Positions 1-9,114 of a DNA stretch of 64,000 bases are shown in pieces. Made by a program: the position numbers and the translations under genes. Numbering within the stretch: position 1 is the stretch's first letter; the number at the start of each line of letters is the position of its first letter. The notes beneath the pieces are model-generated. The model made no database searches, was not told where the DNA came from, and worked only from the letters and a program-made list of their open reading frames with translations. Source of the stretch: Panacibacter ginsenosidivorans (GTDB lineage Bacteria > Bacteroidota > Bacteroidia > Chitinophagales > Chitinophagaceae); contig NZ_CP042435.1 of assembly GCF_007971225.1 (NCBI RefSeq), forward strand, positions 1,550,001 to 1,614,000, written 5' to 3'.

Positions 1-63
1 CAATATCTGGATAAGGCCTAACCGTATAAAGCTATGATCATCGGCTAAAAGTATTCGTTTCAT
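1..63 (-). CDS. Response regulator, NarL/LuxR type (partial, N-terminal 21 residues)
   Basis: An ATG at 61-63 (minus strand) opens a frame running off the left edge. Its 21 residues begin MKRILLADDHSFIRLGL, the classic receiver-domain start with the acidic pair (Asp8, Asp9) that binds magnesium. The DDH-x4-R-x-GL pattern is typical of NarL/FixJ-type regulators. It starts 13 bp after the stop of the histidine kinase at 77-2275, which is the usual kinase-then-regulator order, so the kinase is its probable partner. The output domain lies outside the window, so a LuxR-type DNA-binding half is inferred from the family only. Confidence 0.8.
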   Translation of the reverse strand, partial: MKRILLADDHSFIRLGLIQIL

Positions 64-76
64 TTTGCATGCAGGT

Positions 77-2275
77 TTAACTGTTATCTGAAGTAATATA
101 AGGCAGGCTGATAATAATCTTTGTTCCTTTACCTGGAGAAGAAATTAACTCAAATGCTCCACCCAGTGAAAGCACTCTTTCTTTCATTCCTAAGATACCA
201 AAAGATTTTTTATTTTTTACAGATGCCATATCGAAACCCTGCCCATCATCTTCAATAGTTACAACAATATTATCACCTGTAATATTTAAAGAGCTGAAAA
301 CTTTATGTGCATTTGCATACCTGGTAATATTGGTTAAAGCCTCCTGATACACCCTGAAAATGCAGTTTGCAATTGGCTCGGATGATCTGATCTTTTTTTC
401 AACCGTAGAAAATATAACAGGTATGCCGGTATTGGCAGTAAACTGGCTGTCTAACCATTGCATAGCTTCCAGCAATCCATTTTCGTCTAAAACGCCGGGA
501 CGCAGTTCACTCAATATCCTTCTTATTGATTGGTTACTTCCGTCAAGCAAGGTCATAATGTTTTTTAATTTGGCTTTTAGAAGCGTTGTTTCTTCCGGTA
601 TTTTTTTATCTATCCATGCAACATCCATTTTTATGGCGGTAAGCTGTTGCCCAAGTTCATCATGTATTTCACGGCCGATTCTTTTACGCTCTTCTTCTCT
701 TATGGTTTGCAGGTGTGTTGTTAACTGCCGTAATTTTTCGTTAGTACTTCTAATATCTTCTTCAGCTTTTTTTTGCTCTGTTATATCTTTATAAAAGACT
801 GTTAACCCATCATCAGAAGGATATACTTTTGCAAAAAACCAGCTATCCATAGGCGCATAATAATCTTCAAACTCAACCACTTTCTTGGCGCGCATCGCAT
901 CCTGATAATTCTTTTGGAAATTAGTGCCGATAAGTTCCGGGTGTACTTCCCAAATTGTTTTGCCTATAATTTCTTTTTTGCCTTCCGGGTGTATAACCAT
1001 TGCAGCATCATTCAAAAAAGTATACCGCCATTCATTATCAAGAGATATTACCCTGTCCTTGATTCGGTTTAATGCTGTTTCTTTTTCTTTGTATATTCTC
1101 GCTATTTCTTGTTCTGCTTTTTTATGCTCTGTAATATCAGTGATAGTACCAACATATCCTATTATTTCATGCTCCGCATTTCTTTCAGGAACAGCCTGTC
1201 CAATAACCCATGCAATTGTTCCGTCGGGGCGCACAAATCGATACTCTGTAGATGATGTTGTCTGTTTCTTTGTTGCTTCCTGCCAGCCTTTTACCAATGC
1301 GGGTTTGTCTTCCGGATGTACCACACTAAACCAGCCATCTCCCAATGCCTCCTGAAAAGGTAAACCAGAAATAAGACTCCACATTGGGTTAACATATGTG
1401 GTATAACCGGAAGCATCTGTATGAAATATTCCTACCGGGGATGATTCTGCAAGCGTCTGATACCGCCGCTCTCTTTCCAATATCACTGCTTCTGCTCTTT
1501 TACGTAGCATTTCTTTTTCAAAAACATCTAATGCAAAAGAAATATCACGGGCTGTTTCTTCCAGTAATGCAATTTCTTCTGCATCAAAAAAATTTTTTGT
1601 ATCAGCATATAGTGTAAAGGCTCCTATAAGTTTTCCTGATTTCATAATAGGAAGCGCTATTGAAGAAAGATAGTTACGTTTCAAAGCTTCTGTTCTCCAC
1701 GGAACCATTCTTGGGTCGGTTTCTATATCATTACAGAATACATATTTTCCTTCCAGCAAAGCAGTACCCGTTGGTCCTCTTCCTTCCGGCACACGATTAT
1801 CTGCAATAATTTTTATGGCAGATAGATATTCCAAATCCATCCCATCATGCATTACAGGTCTTAGTATCCTGGTGCTTTCATCTATTATGCCTACCCATGC
1901 CATTTTAAATTTACCAGTCTCTATTGCAATCCTGCAGGCTTCTTTAAAAAGTGTTGCCTCATCAGTAGTCTTTACAATCATTTGATTGATCTGACTGATA
2001 AGAAGATACAACCTGTTTGCTTTAATAATCTTTGCTTCTGATTCGTCTCTCTCTGCAATGTATTTCCTGTTCTCTACAGATAATTGCCGGGCACGCAAAA
2101 AAAGTAATAACAATAAAATCAACGCTAAGAAAACAAGAGCAAGTAAAAGATAAAATTGCAGTGGCTCCATGCGCCTGTAATGTGGGGCAGCGATAAGCAG
2201 GATGAGAAACACAGTTATTAAAAGCAATGCAATGACTTGTATCAGCACTCTTCGGGACATAAGATGTATTTTCAT
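77..2275 (-). CDS. Membrane sensor histidine kinase (GAF-PAS-PAS-HisKA_3-HATPase)
   Basis: 732 residues. Two hydrophobic segments (about 9-30 and 40-60) anchor the N-terminus. A GAF domain follows (about 85-255), then two PAS domains (about 265-390 and 400-505; the first contains SPVGIFHTDASGYTTYVNP). Next come a NarX/DesK-type dimerisation segment EERKRIGREIHDELGQQL with the phospho-accepting His538 and a C-terminal ATPase domain (EALTNITRYANAHKV as N box, DDGQGFD as G1 box). It should autophosphorylate and pass phosphate to the response regulator that begins 13 bp downstream. GAF and PAS domains suggest a cytoplasmic small-molecule or redox signal, but the ligand cannot be read from sequence. 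Confidence 0.9.
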   Translation of the reverse strand: MKIHLMSRRVLIQVIALLLITVFLILLIAAPHYRRMEPLQFYLLLALVFLALILLLLLFLRARQLSVENRKYIAERDESEAKIIKANRLYLLISQINQMIVKTTDEATLFKEACRIAIETGKFKMAWVGIIDESTRILRPVMHDGMDLEYLSAIKIIADNRVPEGRGPTGTALLEGKYVFCNDIETDPRMVPWRTEALKRNYLSSIALPIMKSGKLIGAFTLYADTKNFFDAEEIALLEETARDISFALDVFEKEMLRKRAEAVILERERRYQTLAESSPVGIFHTDASGYTTYVNPMWSLISGLPFQEALGDGWFSVVHPEDKPALVKGWQEATKKQTTSSTEYRFVRPDGTIAWVIGQAVPERNAEHEIIGYVGTITDITEHKKAEQEIARIYKEKETALNRIKDRVISLDNEWRYTFLNDAAMVIHPEGKKEIIGKTIWEVHPELIGTNFQKNYQDAMRAKKVVEFEDYYAPMDSWFFAKVYPSDDGLTVFYKDITEQKKAEEDIRSTNEKLRQLTTHLQTIREEERKRIGREIHDELGQQLTAIKMDVAWIDKKIPEETTLLKAKLKNIMTLLDGSNQSIRRILSELRPGVLDENGLLEAMQWLDSQFTANTGIPVIFSTVEKKIRSSEPIANCIFRVYQEALTNITRYANAHKVFSSLNITGDNIVVTIEDDGQGFDMASVKNKKSFGILGMKERVLSLGGAFELISSPGKGTKIIISLPYITSDNS

Positions 2276-2638
2276 AAGCAGCCTCCGGTAAAAGAATTAT
2301 CAATGCCTTACTTTTGTCACCTCTGTGTAATTTATAAAAAAAATAAATAAGTTGGTCTTCCATAATAAAAAAGCAGTTTTGTAAGCTGGCATAAGGGGTG
2401 CCATTGAGCTTTGGTTGTGTCACTCACTTGTACGACCGGTAATTCTACTGTACCAAATAAAGCCGATAATATTAATATTAATTGTTTATTATCCTCTTTC
2501 TGTCGTTTTCACGATAATGCATGAGACACGTTACCTTCCGTTCTTATTGGGTAAAACATTCCTCATAAGACAGCTTGTAACTAATATTATCTTTACCTTC
2601 TTTTATCTATATGTTTAAATAAGTGCAAGCTTTTAAAT
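2276..2638. other. Divergent intergenic region, 363 bp
   Basis: Separates the minus-strand sensor kinase from the plus-strand broken kinase. It holds one R copy of the dispersed repeat (2379-2433). Apart from that I see AT-rich DNA that should contain both promoters, but no convincing TAnnTTTG box close to either start. Short reading frames here run through the repeat and look spurious. Confidence 0.6.
2379..2433 (-). repeat. Dispersed intergenic repeat, R copy (GTGACAC version)
   Basis: Core at 2414-2433 reads GTTGTGTCACTCACTTGTAC. The tail half (GCTGGCATAAGG...GAGCTTTG) matches other R copies. The outer TTGTAA at 2379 lies 49 bp from the core TTGTAC. Confidence 0.9.
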
Positions 2639-3714
2639 ATGCCTGAAGCAAATACTAAAATAAGTGAGCTGATAGAGCTGAATGATGAACTGGAAAATTA
2701 TTTTAGAAATACCATTATACCACAGTTATATATTGATGGCAATCTTATATTAAGGAAATACACGCCACCAGCCATGAAACAGTTTAATATATCTGATGAT
2801 GATATGGGTAAATCAATTATTGAAATTCATGATAATTTTCGCTTCCCTACAATCATAAACGACATTCAGGAAGTAATAGGCAGTAATGAAGTTCTTGAGA
2901 AAGAAATTCAAACTACTGATTACAGGTGGTTCGAAATGAATATTATTCCATATATAGAACGCAGGACTAATAAAACAAATGGCGTAATCATAACATTTGT
3001 GGATATTACAATGCGTATTAACGATTTAAAAGAACGTGAGAAGCTGATTGCAGATTATGAAACCCTCCTGGATACCATTTCCCATGATATAAAAATCCTT
3101 TGGCTAATTTGTCAATGGCTGTTGACCTGTTCAAAAATACTTCTCCTGATAACCAAAAAGAATTTCAATCACTTTTAAAAATTGTAGATAGTTCCTTGTC
3201 GAAAATGTATAAAATAATTATTGAATTAATGGATACAAGGAAGGAAGGACCAAAATATAAAGCTGAAGAAGAGGTTTTAAATTTCAAACATATACTGGAA
3301 GATGTCCGACTTACACTTAATAATAATATTTCAGCATCGGGAGCAATTATAAAAAGTGAAATAAATATTACGGAAATTACTTTTTCCAAAAGAAAGTTAA
3401 GAAGCATTATTTATAACCTTGTAAGCAATGCCATAAAATTTAAATCACCAGACAGAAAGCCTCAAATTTTTATTAAAACAGAAAGAGAAGGAAATTTCAT
3501 TGTTATTTCTGTAAAGGATAATGGCATCGGCATTGATGCAGGTAAGTTTGATGCTATTTTTTCAAAATATTATCGCATTGAAAATGCTATTGAGGGTTCC
3601 GGCATTGGATTATATCTGGTAAAAGAGCTCGTAAATAATTCAGGAGGAAAAATTGTATTAGAAAGTGAATTGGGTACAGGCTCAGAATTTAAAATATACT
3701 TAAAGCCTGAATAA
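2639..3714 (+). pseudogene. PAS-domain histidine kinase split by a one-base frameshift
   Basis: Two overlapping frames (2639-3178 and about 3091-3714) together make one kinase of about 358 residues. The first has a PAS domain (about 20-130) and ends its homology at TISHDIK with the phospho-accepting His149. The second resumes at NPLANLSMAVDLF and carries the dimerisation helix plus a full ATPase domain (NLVSNAIKF as N box, DNGIGID, GSGIGLYLVKEL). The join SHDIK-NPLANL is the H-box of HisKA kinases, so the break is exact. It falls in an A5 run at 3091-3095, and one extra A restores the frame. This could be a real disruption, an assembly or sequencing indel, or, less likely, ribosomal slippage. 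No transmembrane segment is evident. Confidence 0.85.
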
Positions 3715-3751
3715 AATTATTGCTTACATAAATCTCATTAGCGTTTAAAAA

Positions 3752-3805
3752 GCACAAGAGTGCGACGCAAGAAAAGCCACATAGGTATACAAGTGCCGGG
3801 TACAA
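3752..3805 (+). repeat. Dispersed intergenic repeat, F copy
   Basis: Core GCACAAGAGTGCGACGCAA at 3752-3770, then a tail ending GCCGGGTACAAAAA. GCACAA at 3752 and GTACAA at 3800 give a 48 bp unit with a similar hexamer at each end. It lies between convergent genes. Confidence 0.92.
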
Positions 3806-3821
3806 AAAATTATTGAGTTAT

Positions 3822-3853
3822 GGGCAAAATAAAAGCCCTGTTGCCAGGGCTTT
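3822..3853 (-). terminator. Intrinsic terminator of the RRM gene
   Basis: Stem AAAGCCCTG (3832-3840) pairs with CAGGGCTTT (3845-3853) around a TTGC loop. Read on the minus strand it is followed by TTTTATTTTG. It lies 21 bp beyond the stop of the RNA-binding protein gene. Confidence 0.85.
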
Positions 3854-3873
3854 ATGCATTTCCGGAAAATATC

Positions 3874-4188
3874 TTAATACCTGTTTTTATTATAACTATT
3901 TCCGTTGTTGTAACCGCCGCCACCGTTGCCACGTGCAGGCCTGTCTTCTTTTGGTTTAGCTACTGTTACGCTGATAGCCCTGTTTTCTACAGTTGCGCCA
4001 TCAAGTTCAGCAATAGCTTTTTTACCAGCAGCATCGTCAGACATTTCAACGAAGCCAAAGCCTCTTGATCTGCCTGTTTCTCTGTCGTTGATAACTTTAG
4101 CTGAGGTTACTTCTCCATAAGGAGTAAAAAATTCTTTTAAGTCTTCATCCTGTACGTTGAAGCTTAAATTAGAAACATAAATGTTCAT
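3874..4188 (-). CDS. Small RRM-type RNA-binding protein
   Basis: About 104 residues starting at MNIYVSNLSF. The frame could extend three codons upstream to 4197, but RRM proteins of this type begin at MNIYVxNL. One RNA-recognition motif fills residues 1-80, with RNP2 (IYVSNL) and RNP1 (RGFGFVEM, with the two exposed aromatic residues). The tail is rich in Gly, Asn and Arg (GNGGGGYNNGNSYNKNRY). The family resembles the cold-induced Rbp proteins of cyanobacteria and Bacteroidota, so a post-transcriptional or cold-response role is likely but not shown here. It appears monocistronic with its own terminator. Confidence 0.93.
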   Translation of the reverse strand: MNIYVSNLSFNVQDEDLKEFFTPYGEVTSAKVINDRETGRSRGFGFVEMSDDAAGKKAIAELDGATVENRAISVTVAKPKEDRPARGNGGGGYNNGNSYNKNRY

Positions 4189-4403
4189 TCTTAACAATTA
4201 AAAATTAAAGATTTCTGAGAAAGCAAAGAGTAAGAAACTAACTAAATGCAGATTTACTAAGCAATGTAATTAATGAATACTGATGCGAGGCTCAAATTAA
4301 CAGTGCGAAGATAACCTTTATTTCTGCATTACCTAATAAAACATCAAAAAGAATACTGGCCTGCTTAATAATCATGCAGTCAGGAGATAATTTTTTCCAA
4401 GTG

Positions 4404-4652
4404 TTAGTTTAATAAATCATCAATAGGAATTGCCTCCAGGTAAGGACGCAGTGCATCAATACCGGGCAGAACCCTGTATTCTTCAATAACCTTATTTGCT
4501 GTATTGCAATAGGTTTCTATATAATAATTTTCTAACTGAAAAAGAAAAACAATGGAATCGGGATAAGTTCTTTTGGCGAGCAGCACGCCCTCTTGCATCA
4601 CTGACTTTTTTTTATCTGCCTCATTCAATAGAATAAATTCAGAAAGCTTCAT
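4404..4652 (-). CDS. Small hypothetical protein, 82 residues
   Basis: I do not recognise a named family. The protein is acidic and mostly helical in appearance (MKLSEFILLNEADKKKSV at the start). It has no signal peptide, membrane segment or cysteine cluster; the single Cys is in IETYCNTANKVIEEY. Codon use resembles the neighbours and the frame is intact from ATG to TAA, which supports a real gene. It stands alone between the RRM gene and the PorW-like gene, both also on the minus strand, with gaps over 200 bp on each side. Confidence 0.6.
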   Translation of the reverse strand: MKLSEFILLNEADKKKSVMQEGVLLAKRTYPDSIVFLFQLENYYIETYCNTANKVIEEYRVLPGIDALRPYLEAIPIDDLLN

Positions 4653-5155
4653 AGTTTTAATTTTAATAGCGTTAACTAAATAAATGTTTACTAATAACCT
4701 TGAACTGAACTAACTAAACGAAAACAAAAAAGACCGCGGACAATAACTAAATGAACTTCAACTTTTAAGACACATGCAACAACAAATGATTAAGTGCTTA
4801 AGACGGGTACTGAATTGTTGCAGACAAACGGGATCTTTACAAATATAGTGATTATTATGCCAGGCAAAATTTTTCTCTATAAAAGCGATGTAGTACCATA
4901 AGCAAAACAGGGAAATAAGATATCTGTTCAACAACTATTAGTCTATGTCTCATCACGCATTAATACAAGCCTCTACTTAGAACTATGAAACATGATTTTT
5001 AAAATTTATAGCGGGCTCAGTTATTTTGCTGCACAATAAAATTTCCAAGCGAACAAATGGTGACACGAGAGACGATGCCATGAAATGCCGTAGCTGAAAA
5101 GCAAATAATATCTACGGCATTTCATGAAATAAATACTAAAGCCTGTAAACAAAAA
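4653..5155. other. Intergenic region, 503 bp
   Basis: No credible gene. It contains a decayed F copy of the dispersed repeat (5051-5098) and a perfect 15 bp inverted repeat (5079-5093 with 5112-5126, loop 18 nt) whose left arm is the tail of that copy. The rest is AT-rich and should include the promoter for the small hypothetical gene. Confidence 0.6.
5051..5126 (+). repeat. Decayed F copy of the dispersed repeat with an inverted tail duplicate
   Basis: GAACAAATGGTGACACGAGA then GACGATGCCATGAAATGC aligns with the GTGACAC version of the family. The tail CATGAAATGCCGTAG (5079-5093) has a perfect inverted match at 5112-5126, so it can fold as a 15 bp stem. No T-run follows on the minus strand, so it is not a clear terminator for the gene ending at 5156. 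Confidence 0.65.
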
Positions 5156-8125
5156 TTAAAACTTGCCGGGCAATACTTTATCTATTAGTTTTTTATAACT
5201 GTCTACATCTTTAATTTCTTTCATAATAGCAAGGTTGCTTTCGCTGATAATACTGTAAGTGTATTTATCAGGGGTGAGCCATGGGATAATGCGGCTGCCG
5301 GTTACAGGTTTTACTTTATCAACGTACTCAACTGCTACGGCCGCATCTGTAAAAGGGCCGATGAGCACAAGATTATAACGCTCATCAAGTGGCACAGGCG
5401 TAATATTTAATTTCTGATTGTAGAAATTTACCTGGTTGTATTTATTGAATGCATTCTTCGCTTCGCTTACAAAAACAGGCGCTACTTTATCGAGCAACAC
5501 AACTACATATTGCGGATCTTTTGCATTAAACTCATAAGATTTTATAACAGGAGCCGCAACTTTGTTGGTTGTATCAACATTTGATTTGGCAATTTGCGTT
5601 ACCGGTTTTGATACAAGGGAATCGCGTTTGGTATCTACTTTTTCAAAAACAGTCTTTGGTGTTTCAAGATTTACAACAGGGCCAGCATCTTCTTGGTAAC
5701 GTTTAATATCAAGATTGGTAAGATAGTTCTCAATTTCTTTTCTGCGGCCAAGCACATCTATCATAGTGGCTGCTTTTTCTGCAAGCGGTGTTTGCGCATA
5801 CATGTTTTGCAGGTTAGTTAATTTTTCAATAGCCGTGCTGTCGTCTCTTTTTGAAACGTAGTAAATAGATTCTATATAAAGCAACTGTGGTGTCCAATAG
5901 CTATTACCATAAGTGCTGTCTGCAATAACTTTAGCTGCTTCGGCTTTTTCAAATTCACCGGAAACAAAGAGATCGTATATTTCTTTATATTTTGCCGTAG
6001 CAGGATCGCTTTGCTTCTCTGCATTTTTACGGGCATTTTTTATTTTAGCTGTAAAATCACCTTCAGGAAAATTCTTTGAAAGTGTACCAGCTACTGCTGC
6101 TGCACCTGCCTTGTCGCCTGTTTTGTTGTAACAATAATAAAGATTAAACAATGCCTGTTCTTTATTTTTTGTATCAGGATATTTTTCCAGTAATTCAATA
6201 TAGGTTTTTATGGCGGCAGGATAATCTTCTAACTTATCCTGGAAAGCCTGGCCATTAAGGAACAAAGCATCGGCAATCTTTTCATTTGATGCTTTCATTT
6301 GTTCATCAGTTAATGGCAATAATGCTAATAAACTCTCGTAAGTAATTTCACCGGTTGAATCCGTTAACAAAGGTTCTCCTGTATTTGCAACTACTTCAGT
6401 TGAGTCATCTCCTGTATCTGTATCATTATCGTCTTTTTGGTCATCGCCGGCTTTTTCCTGCTTGATGCCGGCAAGTCTGCGCCAGTTATCCGCATTAGGC
6501 CTGTTGCCCCATGTAGCGCGGAACTGATTAGCGCCACTGCTCTTTAACTGAAGATTATTAAAGTACCAATCCTTATTACTTGCACTGGTGTTAGCATTAA
6601 AAAGATCGGCGGGCTGTGGCTGTTGCACAGCGGGGTTTATACTTAATTCCGGTTCTTCTGAAAGCCCTTTTTGCTTGCGTAAACTCCGTACAGTTTTTTT
6701 TATCAATGCATCCCGTTTGTCTTTAGGCAAAGCAGCCACTTCCCGGAGGCTGTCTTCCCTGTTGATTACAATCACATCGGCTGCAATAATTGTAAGTGCT
6801 TCTTTACGCAAGTCAATTCTTTTAAGGTCTTGTTCGTCTGTTATAGAAGAAGTTTCCACACTATCGTAAAAATTTTTTGAGTCAACATATTTACTATCAT
6901 TGTAATTGATGTCTGCCAGCAGCAGGAAAGATTTACTTCTTTGTTCAGGATTTTCTTCCGTGTTGTAATAAATACTTTTCTTCAGCATAATAGCAGCAGC
7001 CGAATCATTTTTCATATCAAGTTCTACCTGTGCAATAGCATAATAAATAATATCGCGGTAACCATAATATTTATCGCGTTTTGCCATCTTCTGCAAATTA
7101 TCAAGCTTTTCTTTCAATACATTTTCATCCTTACTGCCAGATGCTTTAATGCTATTGAGATTGGCATACACTTCCATTACAGGATCTGTAGTGTGAGCTG
7201 CACTTTTGCTGTACCATGCAATTGCTTTCTCTATGCTGTCAGTTTTTTCATATAACTGCGCAATCAGAAATTCCATTCTTGCTTTTTCAAGGTTGCTGCC
7301 AGCTGCTTCCAATGCTTTTATAAGATGCGCCGCAGAACTATCGGCAATGCCTTGTTTATAATTCCAGTAGGCCACCAGTTCGTGTAACGCAGGTTGCAAC
7401 CGGGCAGGAAATACCGGATCATGCTGAAGAATTTCAAGAATGCCTCCTGCTTCGCCAAAATTATCCGTCTCCATATCATTCCTCGCCTGCCACAATAAAG
7501 ACTCGTTGCGGCTGGGTGGTGTAGCAAAAACTTTTTGCACCAAAGAATTATTCTCTTTAGTGGCCACGCTAAAAACACCGTTTCCCGAAACATTACTGCC
7601 CACAGGAATATCATAACCACCTTCTTCCTTTGGCGCCCATGCATAATTGATATAACGAAAGACAGCATTAGCCGAATCAAAATTCTTACGGTAGAAATAG
7701 GCCTCTCCAAGTAAAAGGTATAGATTATCAATCCAGTCATTACGCAGGTCATGTAATAAAATACCTGCATTACATTTATAGATAACCGAATCAAGTTCTC
7801 CGCTGGTGGCTGTAACATCAAGCGTATAATTGTAAAAAGGAAGTAGTTTGGTATAATCGTCTTTGAACGACTTTTTTGCGCCGTCCAGGATTTCGTTTAA
7901 TTTATTCTCTGCGTTGAAGTAATAATTGTAATGCGTAATACCGTTCTGGTAAACCCGTTTTGGATATTTAAATTTCTTTTGGTCACTTTTTTCAGAACTT
8001 AAAGTGCGGTTCTCGTATTGCTTCGGTTTATCCAGCTCAACTGTGGTTCCCGGCTGGGAAAAAACGGTTAGCGAAATAATGGCAAGAAATACGGTTAAAA
8101 ATATATTCAACAACGATTTACGCAT
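5156..8125 (-). CDS. porW: Type IX secretion component PorW/SprE-like TPR protein
   Basis: 989 residues. A signal peptide (about 1-23, ending VFSQ) exports the protein. The region from about 55 (YQNGITHYNYYFNAENKLNEIL, then DDYTKLLPFYNYTLD and GILLHDLRNDWIDNLYLLLGEAYFYRKNFDSA) is the conserved start of the PorW/SprE family, which is needed for type IX secretion and gliding. Many TPR-like repeats follow, including around residues 620-720, with an acidic low-complexity linker near 570-585. Family members are usually lipoproteins, but no lipobox cysteine is visible here. A cargo protein with a type IX sorting domain lies at 39375-40862. The gene is single, with repeat copies on both sides. Confidence 0.85.
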   Translation of the reverse strand: MRKSLLNIFLTVFLAIISLTVFSQPGTTVELDKPKQYENRTLSSEKSDQKKFKYPKRVYQNGITHYNYYFNAENKLNEILDGAKKSFKDDYTKLLPFYNYTLDVTATSGELDSVIYKCNAGILLHDLRNDWIDNLYLLLGEAYFYRKNFDSANAVFRYINYAWAPKEEGGYDIPVGSNVSGNGVFSVATKENNSLVQKVFATPPSRNESLLWQARNDMETDNFGEAGGILEILQHDPVFPARLQPALHELVAYWNYKQGIADSSAAHLIKALEAAGSNLEKARMEFLIAQLYEKTDSIEKAIAWYSKSAAHTTDPVMEVYANLNSIKASGSKDENVLKEKLDNLQKMAKRDKYYGYRDIIYYAIAQVELDMKNDSAAAIMLKKSIYYNTEENPEQRSKSFLLLADINYNDSKYVDSKNFYDSVETSSITDEQDLKRIDLRKEALTIIAADVIVINREDSLREVAALPKDKRDALIKKTVRSLRKQKGLSEEPELSINPAVQQPQPADLFNANTSASNKDWYFNNLQLKSSGANQFRATWGNRPNADNWRRLAGIKQEKAGDDQKDDNDTDTGDDSTEVVANTGEPLLTDSTGEITYESLLALLPLTDEQMKASNEKIADALFLNGQAFQDKLEDYPAAIKTYIELLEKYPDTKNKEQALFNLYYCYNKTGDKAGAAAVAGTLSKNFPEGDFTAKIKNARKNAEKQSDPATAKYKEIYDLFVSGEFEKAEAAKVIADSTYGNSYWTPQLLYIESIYYVSKRDDSTAIEKLTNLQNMYAQTPLAEKAATMIDVLGRRKEIENYLTNLDIKRYQEDAGPVVNLETPKTVFEKVDTKRDSLVSKPVTQIAKSNVDTTNKVAAPVIKSYEFNAKDPQYVVVLLDKVAPVFVSEAKNAFNKYNQVNFYNQKLNITPVPLDERYNLVLIGPFTDAAVAVEYVDKVKPVTGSRIIPWLTPDKYTYSIISESNLAIMKEIKDVDSYKKLIDKVLPGKF

Positions 8126-8248
8126 GCAGTAAAGTTCAGTTTATAATAACTTAAAAACAGCCTAAAATATTTTTTAAAAGTACAGTTATTTTTTATTCAG
8201 GGCCATGAAGTAAATATTAATGCAAATAGGGTCGATTTTAGGCAATCT

Positions 8249-8305
8249 TTTGTGTGACCAGCGCCAGTATTTCAATTGAACGCCTGTTGTGTCACTCACT
8301 TGTAC
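8249..8305 (-). repeat. Dispersed intergenic repeat, R copy (GTGACAC version)
   Basis: Core at 8286-8305. Positions 8283-8305 form a perfect 23 bp inverted repeat with 9115-9137 on the other side of the endonuclease gene. Confidence 0.92.
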
Positions 8306-8338
8306 TTTCGGAAATATGGCGGCTGAATGAATTTCACT

Positions 8339-9052
8339 TCAATCATCAAAACGCACGATTACAGGAACATGGTCGCTATACTGCATCCAAAAAGTATGAT
8401 CGCCAATTTCAACAGATCTCAGCTTTTGAAGCAGATCTTTAGAAACAAAACAATAATCAAGATGGTACGGTTTGTCTTTATTCTTGTATAAAAAAAATGT
8501 TGGATGTTCTTCTTTGCCCTGCATCTGTTTGTGATGTTGGTGGTAAGTGCTGTAAATACCCTTTTCTTCAAGACGTTTTACAACTGTTGAGTGATTGCCG
8601 ATCCTGCGTTTTCTGTCCCATATAGCGTTGCTGTTAAAATCGCCGGCAAGTATTGTTGAGGTCTTCTTTAAATATTTATCATAATGATTTACAGCTTTCC
8701 AAACCTGCTCAACATATTTCCCATCTTTATCTTGAGGATTATTTGCCCAGACAGCGAACAAATTAAACTTTCTTTTATTACCCGTAACACGAATGGGGAT
8801 GATCATTTTAAATGCAGGATTATGAACATCCAGTAGTTTGAGTTTGTAATTATTGAAAGCAATTATGGCAAGACCTTTATGGTGATTTGCGCCAAACCAA
8901 AGTATTTGTGTTGGCTGAACATCAATGTTTATAAACATTAATTTATCGGGATGCTCGCATTCGGGTATAACAAGAACGTCTGGCTGAAGCCGAAATACTG
9001 TTGCTGCTTTTTTTCGGAAAGCCATATTACAATTCCAGGTAATGATCTTCAT
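8339..9052 (-). CDS. Endonuclease/exonuclease/phosphatase-fold protein
   Basis: 237 residues from the ATG at 9052. The open frame extends to 9166, but that extension translates the dispersed repeat and has no homology, while MKIITWNCN is the normal family start. Visible motifs are WNCN (6-9), the metal-ligand region PECEH (30-34), GDFNSN (137-142) and a C-terminal SDHVPV, which together are the catalytic core of the DNase I/exonuclease III-like superfamily. There is no signal peptide, so it is probably cytoplasmic. Substrate could be DNA, RNA or a phosphoester. It is a single gene enclosed by inverted copies of the dispersed repeat. Confidence 0.88.
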   Translation of the reverse strand: MKIITWNCNMAFRKKAATVFRLQPDVLVIPECEHPDKLMFINIDVQPTQILWFGANHHKGLAIIAFNNYKLKLLDVHNPAFKMIIPIRVTGNKRKFNLFAVWANNPQDKDGKYVEQVWKAVNHYDKYLKKTSTILAGDFNSNAIWDRKRRIGNHSTVVKRLEEKGIYSTYHQHHKQMQGKEEHPTFFLYKNKDKPYHLDYCFVSKDLLQKLRSVEIGDHTFWMQYSDHVPVIVRFDD

Positions 9053-9114
9053 TGTATAGCAGATATGAACAGATAAACTTAATAAATAATTATTAGTTGC
9101 TATTATTTCTGAAC

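Noticed and set aside
360-1355. Plus-strand open frames of 140-odd codons opposite the sensor kinase
   Set aside because: They are antisense shadows of a clear GAF/PAS kinase and show no domain or signal.
2022-2423. Minus-strand frame of 133 codons overlapping the kinase start
   Set aside because: It overlaps the kinase in another frame and includes the dispersed repeat; no protein-like character.
3089-3099. Programmed -1 frameshifting at the kinase break
   Set aside because: The local bases do not fit the X-XXY-YYZ slippery pattern in the zero frame and no downstream stimulatory structure is evident; an indel is simpler.
8254-8442. Plus-strand 62-codon frame containing LLCHSLVLSE
   Set aside because: The string comes from translating the repeat; it overlaps the endonuclease gene antisense.
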